The position numbers were made by a program, and so were the translations under genes. From an uncultured Pseudomonadota bacterium (GTDB taxonomy: Bacteria > Myxococcota_A > UBA796 > GCA-2862545): 64,000 bases of DNA. The notes under the pieces were generated by a model. That model was not told the DNA's origin, did not search any database, and was given only the letters and a program-made list of their open reading frames with translations. Below are positions 10,534 to 19,200 of the stretch, in pieces; position 1 is the stretch's first letter; the number at the start of each line of letters is the position of its first letter. The DNA lies in NCBI GenBank assembly GCA_903861005.1, contig CAIOSP010000124.1, positions 1 through 64,000 of the forward strand, given 5' to 3'.

Positions 10534-10549
10534 GACGCGTCCTCCGGTC

Positions 10550-11776
10550 CTAGAACCGCTTCAGGGCTTCGCAGGCTTCCTGGATCCCGCCCTGACAGGC
10601 GGCGCCGTAAGCGCTAGCGGCCGCCTGCTTCTGCGGCCCCTCGGTCTCCGCGCCGGACTCGGCGGTGCGCCCCCAGTCCAGGCAGGCCGGCGCCCAGTGC
10701 GCCATGCAGCCCGCGGCCTCCAGCTCGGCAGGGCGCGTGAAGCCGGACGCGTCGACCTGGTGGGCTCGGATCATCTTGGCCAACCGACCGCAGCCCTCGC
10801 GCGCGTCGTGATTGCAGGCGCCCTTGAAGAACGACGCGATCTGAGGCGCGGGCAGCGCGGCGTCCTGCGCCACCAGCCCGGCGACGAGGCAGGCGTTGCC
10901 GTCGCCGCCCTGGCACTTGGTGTCGGCCACGGTCGCCACGGCGTCCAGCACGGACTTGACCTGCTCGTCGGGGAAGGTGCCGTCGGCACGTCCCTTGGTC
11001 AGGAGCTCCACGGCAAGCGGGTCGCGCAGCTTGGCGCCTGCGAGCAGCATCTGCAGGCGCTTGGCCGGATCCGCCGGGACGCCCTCGCCCTTCTCGTAGA
11101 CGAAGGCCGCGAACCCGCACCCACCAAAGTAGCCCTTCGCGCAGGCCTCTTCGTAGGACTTCAGCGCCGCCACCAGGTCGATGGGGCCTGCGGTCCCGTA
11201 CTTGGCGGCCAGGCCCACCTTGGCGCAGCCGCGGCCGTCGCCCAGCTCACACGCCCGCTTCCAAAGCTCGAGCGCGCGAGGCAGGTCCTCCTTGGCGCGC
11301 TCGCGGATCAGGCCCGCGTCCACGCAGGACTCGGCCCAGCCGTGCTTGCAGCCCTCGTCGTAGCGGGAGCGCGCCATCGATTGGTCCTTGGGCACGCCCT
11401 TGCCGGTCATCGACAGGCGGCCGAGCTCCCAGCAGGCCTGACCATCGCCCAGGCGACAGCCCGCGTCCCAGTCCGACACGGCCCGACCAAACGGCGAGGC
11501 CTCACCGGGGCCCGCGTCACCGTCGCGCGCGGAGTCGCCGGAGATCAGCGCGCGCGCAGCGGAGCCGCAAGCGCTCGCCTCGCCCATGCGCTTGCAGGCG
11601 TCCTCCATCAGGGCGACGCCCTCGGTGGCCTTGCCCGCGGCGATCAGGACGCTGGCGCGACTGATGCACGCGCTCGCGCCGTCCCGGCCGCACGGATCCG
11701 GGGCCGCGCCGTACAGGCAGCCGGACATGAGCGCCGCGACGAGCGCGGCCGCGAATCGATTTAGCCGAGGACCCAC
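10550..11776 (-). CDS. Cysteine-rich Sel1-repeat lipoprotein
   Basis: 408 aa. The signal peptide ends at LMSGC (Cys20 region). The mature protein is a solenoid of Sel1-like (TPR-related) repeats of about 36 residues; examples are GCRLGDGQACWELG and ACELGDGRGCAKVG, each with the paired Cys typical of secreted Hcp-type Sel1 proteins. Such repeats usually mediate protein-protein contacts in the periplasm. The start is GTG and lies inside the end of the aldehyde dehydrogenase gene (16-base overlap), so translation is probably coupled. No enzymatic motif is present. Confidence 0.85.
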   Translation of the reverse strand: MGPRLNRFAAALVAALMSGCLYGAAPDPCGRDGASACISRASVLIAAGKATEGVALMEDACKRMGEASACGSAARALISGDSARDGDAGPGEASPFGRAVSDWDAGCRLGDGQACWELGRLSMTGKGVPKDQSMARSRYDEGCKHGWAESCVDAGLIRERAKEDLPRALELWKRACELGDGRGCAKVGLAAKYGTAGPIDLVAALKSYEEACAKGYFGGCGFAAFVYEKGEGVPADPAKRLQMLLAGAKLRDPLAVELLTKGRADGTFPDEQVKSVLDAVATVADTKCQGGDGNACLVAGLVAQDAALPAPQIASFFKGACNHDAREGCGRLAKMIRAHQVDASGFTRPAELEAAGCMAHWAPACLDWGRTAESGAETEGPQKQAAASAYGAACQGGIQEACEALKRF

Positions 11777-13167
11777 TTCATCTTCCCGAGCTTGCCCGCG
11801 TAGGGCGGGTACTTGATCGGCAGGTCCCAGATCGACGCGGAGGAGGCCTCCAGCACGCCCTTGTAGTGCGTGAACACGTCGAATCCGTGCTTGCCGTGGT
11901 AAGCGCCGACCCCGCTGGTGCGCACCCCGCCGAACGGGATGGCCGGGTCCGACATCTGCATCATCGTGTTGTTCACGCAGCCGCAGCCGAAGGCCACGCG
12001 CTCGGTGACGCGCTCGATCTCCGTGCCGTCCTCCGTGAACAGGTAGAGCGCGAGCGGGTTGGGGTTGCGGCGGACCAGCTCGATCGACTCTTCCATGGAC
12101 TTGACCTTGATCACCGGCAGCACCGGCCCGAAGATCTCCTCCTGCATGACGACGTCGTCGAACGTGACGCCGGTGAGGATGGTCGGCGCGATGTAGCGCT
12201 CGGACGGGTCGGTCTGGCCGCCGTAGGCCACCTTGGCCGGGTCGATCAGGCGCGACACGCGGGCGAAGTGCTTGTCGTTGATGATGCGGCCAAAGTCCGG
12301 GCTGCCCTTGGCGTCCGCCCCGTAGAACTCGGTCGCCATCTCGCCCAGGCGCTTGATCAGCGCGTCGTGCACCGACTCATGGACCAGCAGGTAGTCCGGC
12401 GCGATGCAGGTCTGGCCGGCGTTCATCCAGCGGCCCCACGCCAGGCGGCGCGCGGTCGACTCGATGTTGGCGGTGCGGCCGACCAGGCCCGGGCTCTTGC
12501 CGCCCAGCTCCAGCGTGCAGCGCGACAGGTGCTCCGCGGCGGCCCGCGCGATGACCCGGCCGATGTTCGTGCCGCCCGTGTAGAAGAAGTGGTCGAACGG
12601 GATCTCCAGGAGCGAACCCGCCATGTCGGCGCCACCCTCCACCGCCGCCACGTACTCCGAGGAGAACGTGGAGCGGATGATCTCCGTGGTGACCTCGGAC
12701 GACGCAGGCGCCAGCTCGGACGGCTTGCAGATCGCCACATTGCCCGCGGCGATCGCCGCCACGAGCGGCTGGAGCGTGAGCTGCACCGGGTAGTTCCACG
12801 CGCCGAAGATCACGTTCGTGCCCAGCGGATCCGCATGCAGCGCGGTCCGACCGACCTGCGCGACCACCGGCGGGAACGTGCGCTTCACGCGCATCCACCG
12901 GCTCAGGTGCTTGATGGCGTGCTTGGCCTCGTTGGCCACCATCCAGGTCTCGGTGCCGTACGCCTCAAGCTCGGGCTTGTGGAGGTCCGACCAGAGCGCG
13001 TCGGCGATCCGCTTCTCGGCGCGCAGCACCGCGTCCGCCAGCGCGCGCAGCTGCTGGGTGCGGAACTCCCGCGGGAAGGTGGCGCCGGAGTCGAAGAAGC
13101 GCTTCTGCGACGTGTAGAGCGCCTGGACGTCCACCTGCGACGCGGGGCGGGCCTTGACCTGATTCAT
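11761..13167 (-). CDS. Class 3-like aldehyde dehydrogenase
   Basis: 468-aa NAD(P)-dependent aldehyde dehydrogenase. Catalytic Cys254 lies in NAGQTCIAPDY, the general base Glu220 in LELGGKSPG, and the oxyanion Asn in the FGAWNYP motif (about 125). The length and the C-terminal hydrophobic tail (KYPPYAGKLGKMKWVLG) fit the ALDH3 group that oxidises fatty or aromatic aldehydes to acids. ATG at 13167 is preferred because GAGG sits five bases upstream; a GTG two codons earlier lacks that spacing. It lies between the giant repeat-protein gene and the Sel1 gene without an evident pathway link. Confidence 0.93.
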   Translation of the reverse strand: MNQVKARPASQVDVQALYTSQKRFFDSGATFPREFRTQQLRALADAVLRAEKRIADALWSDLHKPELEAYGTETWMVANEAKHAIKHLSRWMRVKRTFPPVVAQVGRTALHADPLGTNVIFGAWNYPVQLTLQPLVAAIAAGNVAICKPSELAPASSEVTTEIIRSTFSSEYVAAVEGGADMAGSLLEIPFDHFFYTGGTNIGRVIARAAAEHLSRCTLELGGKSPGLVGRTANIESTARRLAWGRWMNAGQTCIAPDYLLVHESVHDALIKRLGEMATEFYGADAKGSPDFGRIINDKHFARVSRLIDPAKVAYGGQTDPSERYIAPTILTGVTFDDVVMQEEIFGPVLPVIKVKSMEESIELVRRNPNPLALYLFTEDGTEIERVTERVAFGCGCVNNTMMQMSDPAIPFGGVRTSGVGAYHGKHGFDVFTHYKGVLEASSASIWDLPIKYPPYAGKLGKMKWVLG

Positions 13168-13224
13168 CGGCACCTCGGACGCCCCGAAGTAGCCTGATCC
13201 AGGTCAAGGGTCACTGCGCCGCAG

Positions 13225-16200
13225 TCAGGCGGCCCGCAGCCGCCTGCGGCGCAGCGCACCCACGCCCAGCATCAGGCCGAGCAGCCCGAAGCGCGGCGCT
13301 CCGGACTGCTCGCACGTGCAGCCGCCGTCGTCGGGCGGCGTTCCGGTGTCGGTGTCGTCGACCTGCACGTCGGTGTCGCCAGGGTTGTCGGTGACGAGGT
13401 CGCCACCCACGCAGTCCTGGTCGATCCCGTCGTCGGGGATCTCCGTCGCGCCGGGGTTCACGCCCGCCGCGTCGTCGTCGCAGTCGACCTCATCGCTGGC
13501 CGCGGCGTAGCCTACGGGCGCCTCACAGGCGGCGACCGACGACTGCGCCGACGTGAAGCCGTCGCCGTCCGCGTCGGCGAACCACACGGTCGCGTCCGCC
13601 GCGGTGCGCTCGTCGATCGTGCCGTCGCAGTTGTCGTCCACGCCGTTGCACAGCTCGACCGCGTCCGGGTTGATGTCCACGTCGCCGTCGTCGCACTCGT
13701 CACACGCCGCGAACCCGTCGCCGTCGTGGTCGGTGTAGCCGGTCGCGCCGTCGCAGTTGTAGTCGTTGCCGTCCCCGCACTGCGTCTCGGCGGCGCCGGG
13801 GTGGTAGAGCGTGCTGTCGTCGTCGCAGTCGCCCGCGGGCAGCGACCCGACCGCCTCGCCCACGTCCGTGCAGTCCAGATCCACGCTCGACACGAGCGCG
13901 CCGTCGTCGGGCCGGTAGCCGTCCTGATCGACGTCCGCGTAGCAGTCCTCCAGGCCGTCGCAGTCCTGGTCGACGCCGTCCGCAGCGATCTCAGTGGCGA
14001 GCGGGCCGACGAGCGGATCTGCGTCGTCGCAGTCCGTCGTCGGATCGGTGGCCACGGCCTCACCCGCACCGTCGCACGCGATGTTCACGCTTGAGAGCGT
14101 CGACGTGGCGTCCGGCCGCCCGCCGTCGGAGTCTGCGTCCACGAAGCACAGCTCCAGCGCGTCGCAATTGGAGTCGACGCGATCGCCCGGCAGCTCGGCG
14201 GCGCCAGGGTGCACGGCGGCGTTCGAGTCGTTGCACTCGACGCACGCCGCGTAGGCGTCGTGGTCATTGTCGACGTAGGCGACGGAGTTGTCGCAGTTGT
14301 AGTCGTGCGGGTCGGCGCAGTCCGGCTCGGGCGCGTTGGGGTGGTAGGCGGCCTGCGTGTCGTCGCAGTCGCCTGCCAGCTGGGTGAGCAGCGCCTCGCC
14401 GAAGTCTGAGCAGTCGGTGTCCGCGGACGCGACCGACTTCACCAGATCCGGCCGGTAGCCGTCGCCGTCGCCGTCCACAAAGCAGCGCTCAGCGCCGTCA
14501 CAGTCGGAGTCGACCCCATCGCCGGTGCGGTCGACCTTACCCGGGCGGATGGTCGCGTCGTGATCGTTGCAGTCGTCCGTGGGCGCAGCCCCCGTGGCCT
14601 CGCCCGCGTCGGCGCAGTCCACGTCTACGGACACGACCTGATCGGTCGCGTTGGGGCGCGCGCCGTCCGAGTCCGCGTCCGTGTAGCAGGCTTCGTGGCC
14701 GTCGCAGTCCTCATCGATCGCGTCGCCGACGACCTCGGACGCGTCCGGGTGGACCGAGGCCGCGTTGTCCTTGCAGTCGCCCGCCGGTGCATCGCGCGTC
14801 GCTTCGCCCAGGCCATTGCAGCCGGCCGTGGTGCCCAGGATGGTGTTGGTCGCGTCGACCCGGTACCCGTCCCCGTCCTCATCGATGTAGCACCGGTCGA
14901 CGCCGTCGCAGTTGCTGTCGAGCCCGTCGCCGGCGATCTCCGACGCGTCGGGGCGCACGTCCAGGTTGTTGTCGTCGCAGTCGTCGCACGCGGGCCAGCC
15001 GTCGCCGTCGTTGTCAGCGAACCCGGTGAAGCCGTCGCAGTTGTAGTCCGCCGGATCGGTGCAGTCGGTCTCGGGCGCGTTCGGGTGGAACAGCGCGCTG
15101 GCGTCGTCGCAGTCGCCGGTCAGATCGGTGGCGAGCGCCTCGCCCGCGTCCGCGCAGTCGGCGTCCGCCGAGATCACCGTGTCGATCGCGTCCACGCGGT
15201 AGCTGTCGTCGTCCAGATCGACGTAGCAGCGCTCGTGGCCGTCACAGTCCTCGTCCACGCCGTCGCCGACCAGCTCGGCGGCGCCTGGCCGCGAGAGCGC
15301 GTCGCCGTCGTCACAGTCGAACAGCGCCGTGGCCGGCGCTTCGCCCGCGTCCAGGCAGTCCAGGTCCGCCGACACGACCGTGGTGGCCGTGCGCGCGCCG
15401 TCGCGATCCGCGTCGGCGTAGCACAGCTCGGCGGTGTCGCAATTGGCGTCGACGCCGTCCGCCACGACCTCGGTCGCGCCCGGGTAGGTCGAGGACACGG
15501 CGTCGTTGCAGTCGGTGCCGTCAACCACCTGCTCCACGAGCGCGTCGCAGCGCTGCACGGAGACGATCGCGCTGCCGAACCCGTCGCGGTCCGCGTCGGG
15601 GTGGAAGGTGGTCTGGCTGTTCGTGGCGACCGAGGGGTCCGCGTCGTCGGCCGCGCTGTCGCAGTCCTCGTCCACGTTTGCCACGTCACAGACCTCGGCC
15701 GCGCCGGGGTGAATCGCCGCGACCGCGTCGTTGCAGTCGCTGGCGGTGGTCACCTTCCCCGGCACCAGGTTGCACGAGAGCGTGGGCGTGCCGCCGCCGT
15801 AGCCGTCCGCGTCCACGTCGCCGTAGAACGACGTCTTGCTGGCGACCGACGTCGAGGGGTCCGCGTCATCCGCGAGCGAGTCGCAGTCCTCGTCCACGTC
15901 GGCCGGGTCACAGACCTCGGTGGCGCCGGGGTTCACGGTCGCGCTGCTGTCGTTGCAATCGCCGCTCTGCGGCCCAAAGCCGGTCCGCGCGTCGCACATC
16001 GGGGTCGGCGTGCCCACGCCGTAGCCGTCGGCGTCGGCGTCGGCGTAGAAGCTGGTGCGCGTCGCGGCAGACACAGACGGATCCGCGTCGTCTGCAAGCC
16101 CGTCGCAGTCCTCGTCCGCGTTCGCCGCGTCGCAGACCTCCTGCGCGGTCGGGTTGATCGCCGCAGCGGCGTCGTTGCAGTCGCCGGCGGTGGTGGTGCG

Positions 16201-19200
16201 ACCGGTCGTCAGGTCGCACGCGCGCACCGTGGTCGCGGCGCCAAAGCCGTCGTGGTCCGCGTCAAGGTAGAACGACGTCCGTGTGGCGTCGGACACGCTG
16301 CTGTCCGCGTCATCGGCGAGCGTGTCGCAGTCCTCATCCACGTTGCCTGAGTCACACACCTCGGTGGCGCCGGGGTTGATCGCCGCGAGCGCGTCGTTGC
16401 AGTCGTCGTGCGTCGCAGACGCGCCCGCCGGCAGATCGCAGGCGAGCGTGGCGGTGTTGGAGCCGTAGCCGTCGGCGTCGCCGTCCAAGTAGAAGGTCAC
16501 ACGCGACGCGGCAGACACGCTCGGGTCGAGATCGTCAACGAGCGCGTCGCAGTCCTCGTCTGCGTTCGCCGGATCACAGACCTCCTGGGCGCCAGGGTGA
16601 ATGGCGGCGGCGGCGTCGTTGCAGTCCGTGCTGGTGACGGTGGCGTTGGCGGGCTTGGCGCAGGCGCGCGTCGTGGTCGCGCCGCCGTAGCCGTCGGCGT
16701 CCCCGTCCACGTAGAAGGTGATCTTGGACGCGTCGGACACGCTGCTGTCTGCGTCGTCCACGAGCGTGTCGCAGTCCTCGTCCACGTCGCCAGGATCACA
16801 GACCTCCTGCGCGCCAGGGTTGATCGCGGACAGGGTGTCGTTGCAGTCGTCGCGCGTCGCCGAATAGCCGTTGGGCTTGTCGCAGAACTTCGACCCGGTG
16901 GTGCCGCCGTAGGTGTCGCCGTCGCCGTCCACATAGAACGTGGTCTTGGAGGCCGCGGACGCCGTGGGATCCGCGTTGTCCGACAGGCCATCGCAGTCTT
17001 CGTCCGTGTTCGCCGGATCACAGACCTCGGTGGCAAAGGGGCTGATCGACGCGGTGGTGTCGTTGCAGTCCGTGTTGTCGACGGTCACGCCGGCGACGAT
17101 GTCGCACAGGCGCACGGGGCTTGCGGGCGCGCCGTAGCCGTCGTTGTCCCCGTCCGTGTAGTAGGTGGTGCGGGTGGCGTCCGAGGCGGAGTTGTCGGCG
17201 TTGTCGGACAAGCCGTCGCAGTCCTCGTCGACGTTCGCCACGTCGCAGACCTCCTGGCCGCCGGGGCGGATGACCGCCGAGGCGTCGTTGCAGTCGTTCG
17301 ACGTGAGCGACGCGCCACCGCCGACGTCGCAGCGCTGCGTCGTCGTCAGCCCGCCGTACCCGTCCAAGTCGACGTCGCGGAAGAAGGTGTTGAAGGTGGC
17401 CGCGCTGACGCTCGGGTCGGCGTCGTCTGACTTGTTGTCGCAGTCCTCGTCCGTGTTGGACGCGTCGCACACCTCCTGCGCGCCTGGGCTGATCGCGGCG
17501 CCGCCGTCGTTGCAGTCGGTGTTGTTCGTCGCGTAGCCGGCGGGCACGTCGCAGAACCGTCCGGTCACCGCGGTGCCGTACCCATCGCTGTCCGCGTCGA
17601 CGTAGAAGGTCGACTTGGTGGACGGGGTGGCGGAGCTGTCGCCGTTGTCGGTCAGCCCGTCGCAGTCCTCATCGGCGTTCAACGGGTCGCAGACCTCCTG
17701 GCCACCAGGCCGGATGGTCGCCGACGCGTCGTCGCAGTCGGTGTGATCGGCGACGTAGCCGACCGGGGCGTCGCACAGCACGACCGCCACGCCCGCGCCG
17801 TACGTGTCGCCGTCCGTGTCCGGGTACCAGGACGTGCGCGAGGCGAGCGAGAGCGTGGCGTCCGCGTCGTCCACGGAGCCGTTGCAGTTCTCGTCCCCGC
17901 CGTAGTCATCGCACACCTCCGTGCCGCCTGGGTGCACGGACGCGTTGGTGTCGTTGCAGTCGACGCTGTCGGAGTAGCCATCGTGGTCAGCGTCGCCGCT
18001 GTAGCCCAGGTACAGCGTGGCCGTGCCCCCGCCCGCGTAGGCGCCGCTCCCGGCGGCGTTCGCGCCGACGAGGACGTCGTCGAAGCCGTCGCCGTTGGCG
18101 TCGCCGCCGCCGTCTACGGACGCTGCGAACGCGCCGCCCGATCCCGGGATCAAGGTGTTGGCCGAGGCGATGAAGCCCGTCGGCATCGACACGTAGAGGT
18201 AGGCGCGGCCGTAGGTGACCTCGTAGGACTGATCCCCCACCAGCAGGTCGCGGCGTCCGTCCCCATTCACGTCGCCGCCCGGGGCGAGCGCGTCGCCGAA
18301 TTCGACGTCCCTGGTCCCGCCGGACAGCGTGCTCCACGGCGTGGACTCCAAACCGGTCGCGGACCCGCGGTACAGGTAGACGCGCCCGTGCGCCGACGCG
18401 CGCCTGGGTGCGCCGACGGCCACCTCGCCGTAGGTGTCGCCGTTGGTGTCGCCCAGGCCGGCCACCGTCGCGCCGAACGAGTCGCCCACACCCTCGCCCG
18501 TGAGGGTCACGTCGGCCGACGACGACAGGCCCGCGCCGCTCCCGTAGAACACCAGCGCCGAACCGGCGGTCGATGCCGGGCCCGGCGCGCCGACGATCAC
18601 GTCCGCGAACGTGTCATGGTTGACGTCCCCGGCGGTGGCGACCTTGGTGCCGAGCCCCTGCCCTGTGACCGAGCCGGCCAACGACCACGCCGCGGTGGCG
18701 TCCACGCCCGACCCGCTGCCCAAGAAGAGGTAGGCAGCCCCGGCGCCCGACGAGCGCAGCGGCGCCCCGACCAGCAGATCCGAGCGCGTGTCTCCGTTGA
18801 CGTCACCGGCGTCGTCGAGCGACGTGCCAAACCCGCCCGCCCCGGACGGGCCGTCGAGCGTGGTCGCGGCGGCGGTCACCAGGCCGGTCGCCGACCCGAG
18901 GTACACGTACACGCGGCCGTTGCCCGCCCCATAGGAGGGCGCGCCGACCGCGACGTCGGCATAGCCGTCGTGGTTCACGTCCCCTGCGCCCGACACCGCC
19001 CCGCCGTAGAAGTCGCCGACGTTGTCGCCGAGGAGCACGGTGTTCGCCGTCGTCGCCAAACCCAACGTGGTGCCGTGGTAGATCAGCGCCTCGCCGCGCG
19101 AGGATCCAAACCCGGGCGCGCCGACGATCGCGTCGTCGTAGGTGTCGCCGTTGAGGTCGCCCGCGAACGCCACGGAGTACCCGAGGCGCATCGCGGTCGG

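Noticed and set aside
13405-17990. Regularly spaced repeats that could suggest a CRISPR array
   Set aside because: The period is about 200-222 bp, units diverge, and they are in frame in a large gene; CRISPR repeats are 23-47 bp with unique spacers.
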